From the NCBI GenBank assembly GCA_947623455.1, contig OX392527.1, positions 45,986,401-46,050,400 of the forward strand: DNA of 64,000 nucleotides, in the 5' to 3' direction. A program made the position numbers and the translations under genes. Under the pieces are notes generated by a model, which saw nothing but the letters and a program-made list of their open reading frames with translations, was not told where the DNA came from and did no database searches. Source of the DNA: Mimachlamys varia. Lineage: Eukaryota > Mollusca > Bivalvia > Pectinida > Pectinidae. The stretch's first letter is position 1. Each line of letters starts with the position of its first letter. Below are positions 25,501 to 34,660 of the stretch, one piece after another.

Positions 25501-25505
25501 GATGA
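4430..25505 (+). CDS. KIF19: Kinesin-8 family motor KIF19 (18 exons; first coding exon missing)
   Basis: Spliced CDS built by hand from 18 exons: 4430-4543, 12448-12535, 13110-13246, 17096-17221, 17608-17887, 18245-18429, 18846-18999, 19500-19596, 19843-19920, 20237-20295, 20788-20972, 21366-21579, 22363-22481, 22895-22995, 23572-24121, 24817-24853, 25102-25137, 25393-25505. All introns are GT-AG and every phase joins, giving 890 residues to a TGA. Counting from the first visible residue, the P-loop GATGAGKT is at 65-72, switch I SSRSHA at 178-183, switch [10 protein letters not shown] at 210-217, and the motor ends near 310. A coiled-coil stalk follows to about 620, then a Ser/Pro/basic disordered tail. 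The family member KIF19 is known to walk to plus ends and depolymerise microtubules at ciliary tips, setting cilium length. Human KIF19 is about 1,000 residues; the roughly 40 N-terminal residues expected before MVVLMDP are absent, so an upstream exon lies outside the window or was missed. Confidence 0.95.
6895..7010 (-). mobile_element. tRNA-derived SINE fragment
   Basis: On the minus strand the sequence contains a perfect RNA polymerase III A box (TAGCTCAGTCGG, continuing TAGAGC) and B box (GGTTCGAGCCC). The acceptor and anticodon stems do not pair (TTTCCCTT against GACGGCAC), so this is a tRNA-derived SINE or degenerate tRNA copy rather than a working tRNA. It lies inside the large KIF19 intron, antisense to the gene. 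Confidence 0.65.
10021..10198. repeat. 56-bp tandem repeat, 3 copies
   Basis: CTTGTTATGAGATTAAG recurs at 10033, 10089 and 10145, giving an exact 56-bp period. The first two units are nearly identical and the third has a few substitutions. Intronic. Confidence 0.9.
10910..10927. repeat. Poly-C run
   Basis: Uninterrupted run of about 18 cytosines inside the KIF19 intron; a likely length-variable site and a sequencing-error hotspot. Confidence 0.8.
11494..11664. repeat. 93-bp direct repeat, 2 copies
   Basis: TGATGTGAATTGAGG starts at 11495 and again at 11588. About 75 bp of each copy (through AAAAGTTTCCCCTCACAAATG) is identical. Intronic tandem duplication; the paired minus-strand open frames across it are a by-product. 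Confidence 0.88.
12448..12535 (+). CDS. KIF19: KIF19 exon b: start of the P-loop
   Basis: It encodes [20 protein letters not shown] and ends in [10 protein letters not shown], the first half of the nucleotide-binding P-loop. The last base is the first base of the glycine codon (phase 1 donor GTAAG). The acceptor is TTTGTAG. Confidence 0.93.
13110..13246 (+). CDS. KIF19: KIF19 exon c: P-loop lysine and following helix
   Basis: Together with the base left by the previous exon it completes [10 protein letters not shown], including the catalytic-site Lys-Thr pair. It then reads through [16 protein letters not shown] to VSMSYLE. Phase 1 in, phase 0 out; donor GTAAGAT. Confidence 0.95.
13247..17095 (+). 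other. KIF19 intron c/d
   Basis: 3.8-kb AT-rich intron. Apart from a dispersed repeat copy at 16671-16800 and short TA-rich runs (for example 16034-16048) I see no exon, RNA gene or organised repeat. Confidence 0.7.
16671..16800 (+). repeat. Dispersed repeat, copy 1
   Basis: About 130 bp that recurs on the opposite strand at 53515-53642. Shared landmarks are TTAGTTTAGAAATTT, CCTACCTTTTGGCC, GCATCACTGAAGA, CCTAGGAGGACGAAACAGCT and TTTTTCGGCATACTG. Probably the tail of a retroelement or a SINE-like family; no terminal repeats are visible. Confidence 0.7.
17096..17221 (+). CDS. KIF19: KIF19 exon d: [10 protein letters not shown] motor segment
   Basis: It encodes 42 residues beginning [13 protein letters not shown], the conserved kinesin IYNExxxDLL motif, followed by [19 protein letters not shown]. 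Pyrimidine-rich acceptor TCTTCCAG; donor GTCAGT; phase 0 at both ends. Confidence 0.95.
17608..17887 (+). CDS. KIF19: KIF19 exon e: switch I and switch II
   Basis: The largest motor exon. It carries [12 protein letters not shown] (switch I), [13 protein letters not shown] (switch II) and [19 protein letters not shown] (start of the relay and microtubule-binding region). It ends one base into a serine codon, donor GTAAGTC. Confidence 0.97.
18245..18429 (+). CDS. KIF19: KIF19 exon f: microtubule-binding end of the motor
   Basis: It encodes [16 protein letters not shown], the kinesin [16 protein letters not shown] motif in loop 12/helix 5, then [11 protein letters not shown] and [17 protein letters not shown]. 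Phase 1 in, phase 0 out; acceptor TTGTTCAG, donor GTAGGT. Confidence 0.97.
18846..18999 (+). CDS. KIF19: KIF19 exon g: neck and first coiled coil
   Basis: It encodes [20 protein letters not shown] followed by a heptad-like [15 protein letters not shown] segment. The SYHIAQY motif directly after the motor core is characteristic of KIF19. It ends phase 1 with donor GTGAGG. Confidence 0.95.
19500..19596 (+). CDS. KIF19: KIF19 exon h: stalk coiled coil
   Basis: It encodes [20 protein letters not shown] and then [13 protein letters not shown], similar to the stalk of KIF19 homologues (REQLxxxFxxQMxxR). Phase 1 in, phase 2 out. Confidence 0.9.
19843..19920 (+). CDS. KIF19: KIF19 exon i: stalk
   Basis: It encodes [20 protein letters not shown] followed by QLIIS. 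The acceptor lies behind a long T tract (TTTTTTAG) and the donor is GTAAGT. Phase 2 on both sides, so skipping it would preserve the frame (78 bp). Confidence 0.88.
20024..20205. repeat. 86-bp direct repeat, 2 diverged copies
   Basis: AGCATAGTTTATATCAAAAT occurs at about 20033 and 20119, each followed by an A-rich linker and ATGGATTTTGCT(T/C)AGGAGATTATAT. Located in the short intron between KIF19 exons i and j, ending close to the acceptor of exon j. Confidence 0.85.
20237..20295 (+). CDS. KIF19: KIF19 exon j: short stalk exon
   Basis: 59-bp exon encoding [19 protein letters not shown]. Family members have a W-(H/D)-x-E-K segment at this point. Phase 2 in, phase 1 out; acceptor GCTTTCAG and donor GTGAGC. 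Confidence 0.85.
20455..20660 (+). mobile_element. tRNA-derived SINE
   Basis: It has an A-box-like TGGCACAGTGGATAGTGC, a decayed B box (GGGTTTAATTACC), then a body with TGGTTTCTCCACATACTAGT and CCAGCGTCTGGGCCAACAAG, which I recall from bivalve SINEs. Sense orientation inside a KIF19 intron. The family assignment is from memory and not checked. Confidence 0.5.
20788..20972 (+). CDS. KIF19: KIF19 exon k: acidic linker and coiled coil
   Basis: An acidic start ([15 protein letters not shown]) is followed by a strong coiled coil with [17 protein letters not shown] and [16 protein letters not shown]. Phase 1 in, phase 0 out; donor GTGAGG. Confidence 0.9.
21366..21579 (+). CDS. KIF19: KIF19 exon l: conserved second coiled coil
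   Basis: It encodes [20 protein letters not shown] and later a basic [11 protein letters not shown] end. The (E/D)[18 protein letters not shown] block is strongly conserved in KIF19 proteins. Phase 0 in, phase 1 out. Confidence 0.94.
21791..21964. mobile_element. Pogo/Tigger-like MITE remnant
   Basis: The left end CAGTTGAACCTCGTTATGTC resembles pogo-type termini, and the right end, reverse complemented, reads CAGCAGAACCATGTTATCTC, an imperfect inverted repeat. Only about 174 bp, no coding capacity. I could not see a clean TA duplication, so the element is old or partial. Confidence 0.4.
22363..22481 (+). CDS. KIF19: KIF19 exon m: end of the stalk
   Basis: It encodes [20 protein letters not shown] followed by [20 protein letters not shown]. 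The P-x-x-LEELYxxY-x-x-EL pattern matches the end of the conserved KIF19 stalk. Acceptor GTACACAG, donor GTAGGT. Confidence 0.93.
22895..22995 (+). CDS. KIF19: KIF19 exon n: start of the disordered tail
   Basis: It encodes 33 residues, [20 protein letters not shown] then [13 protein letters not shown]. Phase 0 in, phase 2 out (donor GTATGT). Low complexity relative to the motor exons, as usual for the tail. Confidence 0.85.
23572..24121 (+). CDS. KIF19: KIF19 exon o: large Ser/Pro/basic tail exon
   Basis: A 550-bp exon coding for a disordered tail rich in Ser, Pro, Asn and Arg, with SP-type sites ([18 protein letters not shown]) and a [12 protein letters not shown] segment. If the donor GTATAT at 24122 were not used, the frame would stop three codons later at 24134-24136, giving a short-tail isoform. 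Confidence 0.9.
24817..24853 (+). CDS. KIF19: KIF19 exon p: 37-bp micro-exon
   Basis: It encodes [12 protein letters not shown] plus one base. Acceptor TTTTGTAG and donor GTGAGT are good, and the phases fit the flanking exons, but the exon is very short and rests on splice logic alone. Confidence 0.7.
25102..25137 (+). CDS. KIF19: KIF19 exon q: 36-bp micro-exon
   Basis: It encodes [12 protein letters not shown] (first codon shared with the previous exon). Acceptor TTGTTTCAG after a T-rich tract; donor GTAAAG. Phase 1 on both sides, so inclusion or skipping leaves the frame intact. Confidence 0.7.
25393..25505 (+). CDS. KIF19: KIF19 exon r: terminal exon with stop
   Basis: It encodes a short tail, [20 protein letters not shown] and then [15 protein letters not shown], ending in TGA at 25503-25505. 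Acceptor TCTCCCTTTAG. Confidence 0.85.
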
Positions 25506-25950
25506 GGATGACCTCTGACCCTAACCCAACGGTCAGATACAAATGGTGCTGTTGTTGGAAATGAAGGACACACGACCTTCCCTCAAAAAGGTTTTTGGGA
25601 AGTCTGACGTATCGGAATGTTTCTCTGTTTCCTAGAGAAATGGAATTTGCATGAACTGTAGGACGTTTTTTTTCTGCTTTAAGCTTTCAAGAATAATCTG
25701 AAATATCAGATTATTTGGACGACTACGGTTTTCTCTATTTTTAAGGAAATCAGACAAATCCAAGGATTTTTACAGCCTGATTTTGTATCTGTATAATATT
25801 AATGAGTAATGTTGAATGTATCATGATACCAATGAGAACTGTAGAATATCTAAATAATTACGTCACTTTTTAGAATTGCACTTGTTCGACAATTTGAAAC
25901 ATCGTGTATTAAGCCTAGAAGATGAATTGACTTAATAAACTGGGTCAATG
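25506..25950 (+). other. Likely KIF19 3' UTR
   Basis: Non-coding sequence directly after the KIF19 stop codon. It contains a perfect 10-bp stem with a 4-base loop at 25692-25715 and the first canonical AATAAA at 25934-25939, the likely near polyadenylation signal. Use of later AATAAA sites cannot be excluded. Confidence 0.5.
25934..25939 (+). terminator. Candidate KIF19 polyadenylation signal
   Basis: AATAAA located 429 bases after the KIF19 stop codon, inside CTTAATAAACTGG, followed by T-rich DNA. It is the first canonical signal on this strand after the stop. No transcript evidence is available. Confidence 0.4.
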
Positions 25951-28890
25951 AAATGTTCTTGTTATATTGTTATGACAACTTGTTCCCTTTTATTGACTCT
26001 GACCTGTTTCTGTTCAGGTGACTTTCCGACAGTCTACATGTACAATTTTGTGTACAGTCAAATGGTTTATCTTTGAAGGCCTCAACAAGAGACCCTAGGA
26101 ATAACCTATACTATTGTTTATCGTTTTCTTTTGTTGTTGATCATGAGGGTTCAATTGAATGTGTTTTAGGAAGATCTGCTTTTCTAAAGCAGAGATAATG
26201 TTTATATATTTGACCTGTTGAAAATTAACTGACAAATCTTTCTGTGATATTACTTAATAGAATCTTGTTGATGTTTTTTTTTCTTCAAATTAAAATATGC
26301 TAAGATGTATATATGTGTATTGAAGCTGGAAGAAAATTATTTATGTACCTCATTATTTTTTGCGAATCATATAATCTAATATGATTTGATACATGTACTG
26401 TATTTTCCATAATAAGCATCTCCTCCATTGGTATGATTACACAAACTATTTAATGTTCCATCTGAGGAGGCAAATTAATAGACCCTTTTTAACCAACAAA
26501 GACTTAGATATTCAGTGTGTGATGCCCATCCTCCTCTTCAAACTTTAAGTGTAAAAATTTGATGGAGCCCTTATTATGGTTGATGCAGTATAACTATAAA
26601 GGCATGATTGTAAGGGTGAGATAAGGTAAATCAAGTGATACGTAAGTGTAGATTTTTATGACGTTCTCTTTAATACTGAATTAGTGCTAACCTAGAGGCC
26701 AAACACTTATCTTGCACATCATCTGTCGCTTAAAATGTTTGTGCGTTTATAACATGTAAACAACATTTTGTTAATACATGTACTGACATTTGAATATTTT
26801 TGTATTTTTTGTAGAAATCAAATTGCAACTTCAATTTCTATATAACAAAATTTCAAAAATAACTTTTATAATTCTGGAAATATAAAAATCATTTAATTTG
26901 TTTTTTTTTTATAAATTAAAAACAGTTATTTTGCAAAATTAAACTGAAACTGGTACTTCAGTTTGTTTTAAGAACAATTTATATCAACTATATTGATTGT
27001 ACAAAAGTTTCCAGTTTCAAATATTGTCTTTATGTAAATGTGAAGCAACTTCTAGTCCATTTTCATTATTTTTTCGTTATTTTGTGTTTTTAAATGTTTT
27101 AAATCATTATGTGAAATGTCAAGTTTTGCTGCTTTAGTGGTATATTTTTCCAGAGATGAGAACCTGCTGCTTGTGATATGAATATGATAGTGTTATAATA
27201 ATCAGCATGTGCTTAAGCTGTGGAAGGGTCTATACATGTGCCAAATTATACATTTTGTGCATTTAGTTAAATTTTATGATCATTCACAACTTTTATTAAT
27301 CATCGTATCAAGATTTTCTACCTACCTTTTCCTTTATGACGTAAATTACTACGCACCAAGTAAATTAAAAGCAATGTCCTAATTTGCAATCATTTCAATT
27401 TTTGTTTTAATATATTTTAGACCAACCCATTGAATAAATTGTTTCTTTAATTTCATTACATACACTGCAATGTTGTTTAAAAAATCATAGTTTTATCCAT
27501 TGAATGTTAAATGATCTGAATACCTTGTTATTAAAAGTCCTGTATGTGATCTGAATACCTTGAAGTCCTGTATGAACGCTGTGTGATTTTAGTACAGTTT
27601 TGTCCCTCATCTAATCTTAGTGCTTACTGCTGCAGACAGACATTCATGTCATCTTTAAACTATTTATACACTGAAATCTTGTTTTTAGTGTTATGCAGGA
27701 TGAATGCAACACATCTACTTATGAATCAACAGTTTGACAATAATTTGCCCATTTATTTATTGCACAACAGAAACAAATGTTGTACAGCTTTTTTTCTTAG
27801 GTTCTATGCAAAACGTTTTTTTCATATACCGGTTATTTCTTTACGAAAAAATATAGCAAATTAATTAAATTTGACTTGTATGAGAGTATTGTGCATTCTG
27901 TGGCCTGTAATCGTTGATTTGCGTTGTTTATCTTCAGATCTTGTAAAATTAATTTGACTCTTAATACCTGTGAACAAACTCTATGAAATAATTTCATGAA
28001 AATAGCGAAGAAAATGAGAACAAATTTAATATTTATGTGAATTGTTTTTCATAATTGGTCATCCAAGGAAAGACTTTTGATTGGGTTGGCCTATATATAT
28101 CTAGGACATTACCCATTACTTGTATACATCATCAGAAGTTGTATGAATAAATGAAGTGATACTGTGTGATCGTATAAGTGAACATCGTTAACTCGGCCAC
28201 TTCAGCTAAAGTTGCTGGATATATTTAATTCCCTGCTGAAAATTCTGTTCCCCTAAATAAAACACAAGACTTCAACTAAAGTAAGGAGATGAAATAGAAT
28301 GAGGAGATGAAATCCACTGTGTTTGGATGAACCAGACTGTTAACTTACATTTGATATTATCTGTTAAACTGACTGTGATATATAATGGTAGCCTGTTAGT
28401 ATTTATTGCTGTGTAAAAGCTTATCTGTTTCATGATCTGAAATTGTAGTGTTATTTCCTCCAAATACTCTCTCCAATTGTCTTTAATTTCACCACATGAA
28501 AGTGTCTATATCAAGTTGTTTACAGAGATGTAAGGCACATTCTGTGATTTTAATTTCAATGGTTTTAATTTGATTGTAAAATTTGATAGTAAATCATTAT
28601 TAATTCTGACGATAATGATTTGTGATTCGACATCATCAGTATGTTAAATGGTCGGTACATATTAATAACTGATTTAGTCTTTGTTCAAGTAAGGGAAAAT
28701 AAAGGATGTTTCCAGAAAAAATCCCAATGTAACAGCAGAGAGGCACTGACCTTGATCCTTTACATAATCTGATTGTGCTACTTGTAATGCAATGAAGTCC
28801 TCACATCTTCAGATTATTTTCTTTAAAACCAAAGTTAGAGCCATATGTCAACCAAGAAAATTACTGATGAAAGTCACCAATTTTGTCTTG
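25951..28890. other. AT-rich non-coding stretch downstream of KIF19
   Basis: No reading frame longer than about 93 codons and no convincing splice-compatible exon. It may include distal 3' UTR of KIF19. I see no organised repeat. Confidence 0.6.
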
Positions 28891-28897
28891 TCTTGTG

Positions 28898-29230
28898 AGT
28901 GACCTATATAGTGTATGACCTACATAGTGAGTGACCTATATAGTGAGTTTGTGATTAATAATGATGTGTGACCTACAAAGTGAGTTGGTGACCTAAATAA
29001 TGACGTGTGACCTACAAAGTGAGTTGGTGACCTAAATAATGTGTGACTTACATTGTGACCTAACTGTTAAAAAGTGACATAAATAGTGAGTTGGTGACCT
29101 AAATAGGGAAAGAATTACATGGATAGTGTGAGTGAAATAGTGTTGTATTGACCTAGAGAATGGGTGACCTACATATTTGTAGATAAAGTGACTGAAGTTG
29201 TGTTTTAAGGTCCAGGCAGTGAGTGACCTT
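28898..29230. repeat. Degenerate repeat built on GTGACCTA
   Basis: A loose tandem array of GTGACCTACATAGTGAGT-like units. The hexamer TGACCT occurs 12 times between 28900 and 29229, most often as GGTGACCTAAATA or TGTGACCTACAAAG. Unit length varies, so it is better described as a motif cluster than as a clean satellite. Confidence 0.7.
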
Positions 29231-32200
29231 TGCTTTTTATCAGTACATGTAATTTTCAATAAATAGATATGTAAGTTTTTCGTCATTTTTGACTCTCTCC
29301 AAAGCAATAAACAGTATTTCTCTTATCCTTTAATGTACATGTAATTGCATTATTCTCGGTCATAAATCCGAATTATAATTGCTTTGTCACTACATTATCA
29401 TTGATGTAAGCTAACACTAGCTGCTGTGTGGAGTATTTTTTTTTCTAAAAGAAAAACAATATTTTTATGTTAACTTTCATCAATAAAAAAAAATAAGTAT
29501 TTTAAAAATAATTCTGGGGGAAAATTAAACATGTTGTTATCACTGTTCCTAGTTTGTGTTTAAATCTTCAGTTGGCATATATTAGCTTGGTAACTAGCAT
29601 ATCTGTTCATCCCACTTTCTGCCAGCAGCATTGGTAGGTATCATGAGAAAGTGCAATTTTAGGTAAAAGAAACCCAACAAATTTAGGCATACATATAATT
29701 CTGCTTGAATACGGCATGATATGGCCCCTTTTATTTATAATAAATGCTACCTTTGTCCCTATACTTTAAATGGTTAAAGCTTGTTTTGTCTCAGTGCTTG
29801 TTCTTTAAACTACTTGAACAAGTCTTTTAATTTGTTGATTGTTGAACACAGCACTTATACCCAGATATAGCCAGTCTTGCCTAGTATCATTCAGTCAACG
29901 AGAATTTCATAAACTTTAGGTTTTTCTTTTTAGAGAACTGTAGATAACTTATCTACTTATAATGTGGTTGTATCAGTAAATATTTTGCTGCTTGTAATAT
30001 GAATTTTAGGATTAATGAGATATAACAGATGGGGTGGGGGACCTTAATGTGTATATATATGCGGTAATAATTGAAGCACTTTAACCTTGATTCAGTAACT
30101 ATATGACCAAGTACGTACGTTTGTTTTTTGGGTTTTTTTTTGGGGGGGGGGGGACAATTTCACCAGTTTTCATTAGTAAGCTAATTGAATTATGTCGTAA
30201 ATGATGGTTTAATTTCAATAATTTGTTTACATCATTTGAGTTGTACTGCTGCAATGCCAGAAAATTGAATTATCTCCCCTCCCGGTAAAAATAACTGACT
30301 ATTCTGTGATGACAATGAGATGATTCTACATCTCTACTTGATAAATGTGCCTTAAAATTATTTGTTTTTTTTTGTTTTAATTCCAGCAGTTTAGATCTTT
30401 TACTGTAAATGTTAAGTTCCTCATTTACCTGTGAGTTTGTGTTGAGGACATCAGGTTTGTGTAAGAGATGAGAAGAGAAATTTAGCAACACTCAATACCT
30501 GTGATTATGCTACCTTACATATCAAACCTACAATTTGTGGTCGAGTTATTTTAAGCATTTCCCTGTTATCATTGTTAGAGTTATCAATCTTGAAGATAAT
30601 TTAGTTGGTGTTGTCTTATCATTCATAAATGGTTTAGTGTTATCAAGGTAGAATGATTTGAATATGTATAAGTACCATTCTTTTGACCAAGTTTCAATTA
30701 CCAATCACAAATCATATATCACAACTGTATAGTGTGGCATTCTTTTGCAATGGAGATTTGTTTAACAGGAAAGTAGCATACCTCCTTATCAAATTGTCTT
30801 CACTCTTGTAATTAATTGAAAGTCTTTCATTGATAGTTTCATTTCATATCCATAATGTTATAAAAGAATTTGCATTGTTTAGGAACCAAAACATGTTTTT
30901 TAAAAAATATTTTGTACATTAAGGAATAGTACCAATAATGTTGATCAAGGTTCACTAGGCTTACATTATTGAATTGTTTATCGTTTCATTACTGAAAGGT
31001 GATGCTTTTTCATAGCTTTTTGGTCTAAAAACAATGCAATTGTCAGTCTTTTGAATAACTTTATATGATGCTGATGAATGCTAGTATTTAGGGATATGGG
31101 AATATTTGTTTAATATTTCTATAATGGCTGTCTTTTATGTGATATATCATGTTTAATTATTATATCTGATTATTACTGAATGAACATTTCTTTATGGAAT
31201 ATTTTGTATTTAACATGAATCAGAATACTAATGACAGTATAGTAATATTTTATTGATAAAATGTCATTCAAGTGAGTTGTTTTCTCCTCTTTTAAGAAAC
31301 CAATAAATATATGATAGATTGATTTCTGTGTCTCAGTGTTTTACTTGATCTGTTTCATTAATTAAAACTAAATAAGTGGAGATTCAGATGGTTATGTCCA
31401 GTTATTGTCAAGATACTGAAATTCTCCTGTGTTTGTAAGTGTCAATACAGCTGTACATTGTCTTACCTATCATAAACCAAAATTCTCATTTTCTTTAAAC
31501 AAGTAACAAAAAATTAATGCCCTTTGTGCCCTTTGCCTTACCCCCACGTTTGGCATGTCATTAAAAAGACCTTATAACTGTTGTCAATTAAAACAAAAAT
31601 CAGGAAAAAACTTCCTTTTGTGAATATTTTCAAAGAGATATTCAATAAAATGTTGCTGGATTGAAACTTGAACAATTCACTTAGAGGGAATACAGTTCCT
31701 ACAATGACCAGACCTCCATGCCACACCAATAGGTCAGGAGAAAAGTGCATTTAATGCAACATTTAAAAAAAAAAATACATATTTCTGCTGCAGCGTTGTT
31801 GGAAATAATGGAATGCACAAAAAAATATATTCTAGAAAATTGAACAAAATCAGAAAATATGGCACACTGACCAATATTTTGGATATATTGAATGTTACAA
31901 TCTATGAATTCTGATGAAAGAATGTTGGATCAATATTTTTGAGTGACAGATCTTGAAGCTGAAATTACAGGTCAAAATACATTGTTGGGGAGGAAAGACT
32001 TGCTCCTATACGTAAAGAGGTCTTAGTCCGCCAGCTGGTTGCATTGGCGAATCTGCGTTACACGGTATTAATTTTCTTGTTGTGTTCTCTAGCACATTTG
32101 GAGTAGGGGAATATCGATAAAGCGATAAAAATCTGAAACAATTGAAAAGAAAAAAGGTCGGAAAAATCGGACCAAAGAATAGAAATAAACAATAGCATAA

Positions 32201-32500
32201 AATACACTGTAGGGACAAAGAAAACTAGGATTAAATAGAAGTAAGAAGCTGCATCGACGCATTGCATCGAAGTTTTCAGGCTCTTTTCTACTATTCAGTT
32301 ATGGCAATCAAAACAATAGGAAATATCTATAGTCTACAAACTGAAATAAATCGACCAAAACATTTGTAAACGCCTCTCCAGATGTATTGTTACACCGTCT
32401 AAGAACTGCTTAAGTAAATTCGCCGTTATTTTAACAACTTGTAACCGCAGACTAGACCGAGCTCGAGACTGGCGTAAATCTCGGTGTTACTTCATCTATA
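29231..32500. other. Non-coding stretch before the giant palindrome
   Basis: AT-rich with homopolymer runs (T/G-rich at 30122-30153, poly-A at 31767-31776). No gene recognised. GC content rises slightly from about 32010, but the minus-strand frames there look random. Confidence 0.55.
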
Positions 32501-32514
32501 ATGCCAACACGGAC

Positions 32515-32699
32515 CACAGGGACCTGAGAATTTGTTACAGCTAGTTTTGGACCTAAATGAGGCTGTTTAGAGTATTTTTTTATGACCATTGAGGGGGCAT
32601 TTTTATCGAAAATTGATTTTAACTCCACAAACGTAAAATTACTCTAAACACCCTAATTTAGGTCCAGAACTAGCGTTAACAAATTCTCAGGTCCCTGTG
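32515..32699. mobile_element. Hairpin MITE-like element, 185 bp
   Basis: The left arm (CACAGGGACCTGAGAATTTG...) and the right arm (...CAAATTCTCAGGTCCCTGTG) are inverted over about 62 bp with a few mismatches and a loop of about 60 bp. It lies 285 bp outside the left end of the 7.5-kb palindrome. No coding potential. Confidence 0.7.
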
Positions 32700-33079
32700 A
32701 CACAGACGCGCTACAAATACCGCGAGAACGACGTCAAAAAGTAACACAGATTCCTTCCGTGTTGACACCAATCACTTTCTGATTAAATTAAAAAGATCAA
32801 AATTGGAGAAAATGTTTTTTTGACTTCTTCCGTATCAAGAAAGCTAAGAAATTTTCACCTTTAGTCACATTTGAGGTCTAATATTTACCTTTTATATAAA
32901 TCATAATATGCGAATTTACAGTATCGTAATACCACGGAATTAGATTATATCTACGTCCGTCCAACTAGCATAGAACACATACTTCACTGGTGACTATAAT
33001 ACTCTTAAAATCCTCGGGAGCACTGACTTTTCGGCGTTCGCACTGAGTTTTGAACGACCAGTCTTACTTTTTAAGAGTG

Positions 33080-33215
33080 TGACGTGAAAAGTCAGTGCAG
33101 GTGCCGAAAAGTCAGTGCAGGTGCCGAAAAGTCAGTGCATGTGCCGAAAAGTCAGTGCATGTGCTGAAAAGTAAGGGTCGTCGTTGAAAAGTAAGGATGT
33201 CGGTGAATAGTCAGT
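33080..33215 (+). repeat. Subterminal 20-bp repeats, left arm
   Basis: Seven copies at 20-bp spacing of a GTGCCGAAAAGTCAGTGCAG-like unit (GAAAAGT or GAATAGT at 33086, 33106, 33126, 33146, 33166, 33186 and 33205). Further inverted copies (GCACTGACTTTTCGGC) lie nearer the terminus at about 33020. In CACTA elements such subterminal repeats bind the transposase accessory protein. Confidence 0.9.
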
Positions 33216-33649
33216 GTGAAGATTTTACCTGTGTTCCTTGACGGGCGCGAGGCCCTGGTGGCCAGCGGTATAGATAGCCGCAGGGGGTTTCACACCTCCT
33301 ATAGGTAGGGACTGGCAGCTCCGATCACCACCTGTGAACTGGCACGCTGCCAAGGCTACTGAAATGCTTCTGTACACAACACAAGGCCTGTGATGCCATA
33401 GGTGCTGCCAAACAAACTTATGTAATCACGGCTACATTCGGTTGATAGACTGACCACAACAAACATCTGGTATATAAACATGTTACCAACTTATATGGAC
33501 AGAATTGCAATAAATTATTATTACTGCATGTAGAATTCCGTTTTCCTCAGAAATAAAAAAAAACGTCTTCTAAACTACTGTTCACGTGTTCATACTTCTT
33601 TCCATCTTAGTCAGTTTGTTTTGGAATGATTGTCGAAATTGTCGTTAAT

Positions 33650-34660
33650 ATTGTTAATATGAAAAGTTGTTTTGTGATGGTATAACTGCAGCGTGTTCTT
33701 TATCTAACGTTTGAGTAGTAAAACGTATTCATTTTATAGGAAATGATAATGTGTGATTGATTACATCTTGTCCCGTAATCAGGACTTGAGACCGTAATTA
33801 TTTTGTAATGTGCTCTTTATCTACAATTGAGTTTGATTAGAAATCAGTTTTAATTATTAAATGATGTTGTGTGATAGATTTGTAATTACTTTATAGCGGG
33901 TTTTTTATTTACTTTTTAGTTTCATTGTAATACAAATAAATGATATGTAGTGATACTGTTGTGTGAGTGTATTACCTCTCTGTCCGTTAACACTGCTAGT
34001 GGCCGTAATTATTATGTTAAGCTGTGCGTGTTCTTTAAGTAATAAATATATGAAAGTATGCTTTCGTGTTATAATATGACATCTCGTTTTGTAATCACGG
34101 CTAGCGGCCGTAATTATTTTGTTACCTATTCTTTATTTGTACATTTTGTATATATTTGAGTAAAAACGCATTCATTTTATATGAAATGTTAATGTGTGAT
34201 TGATTACAACTCGTCCCGTAATCACAGTTTGTTGTCGTAATTATTTTGTGACGTGTTCTTTATCTACCTATGAGCTTGATCTGTAATCAGTTTTAATTAT
34301 ATGAAATGATGTTGTGTGATTAATTACGATTCGTCCCGTAATCACGACTTGTTTTATTTACATCTCGGTTCTATATCACGGGCAGTGGCCGTAATTATTA
34401 TGTTAAGCGTATTCTTTAAGTATTAATGATATGTAATAATGCTGTTGGATGATTGTATTACACCTCGTTCCGTAATCACGGCTAGTGGCCGTAATTATAT
34501 TGTAACATGTTCTTTATTTACATTTGAGTTTGATAAACAAACAGTTTTATTATATGAAATGATGTTGTGTGATTGGTTAATGTTCATCTTGTCCCGTAAT
34601 CACGGCTCGTGGCCGTAATTATTTTGTAGCGTATTATTTATCTACATTTCAGTTTTTGTT
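33650..34660 (+). repeat. Inner satellite, unit about 120 bp, left arm
   Basis: Degenerate units with the core CCGTAATCACGGCTAGTGGC followed by CGTAATTATTTTGT, a TTCTTTATCTACATTTGAG segment and a TTATATGAAATGATGTTGTG segment. Cores lie near 33775, 33985, 34092, 34214, 34334, 34460 and 34593. The CCGTAATCACGG core is itself partly palindromic. Confidence 0.8.
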
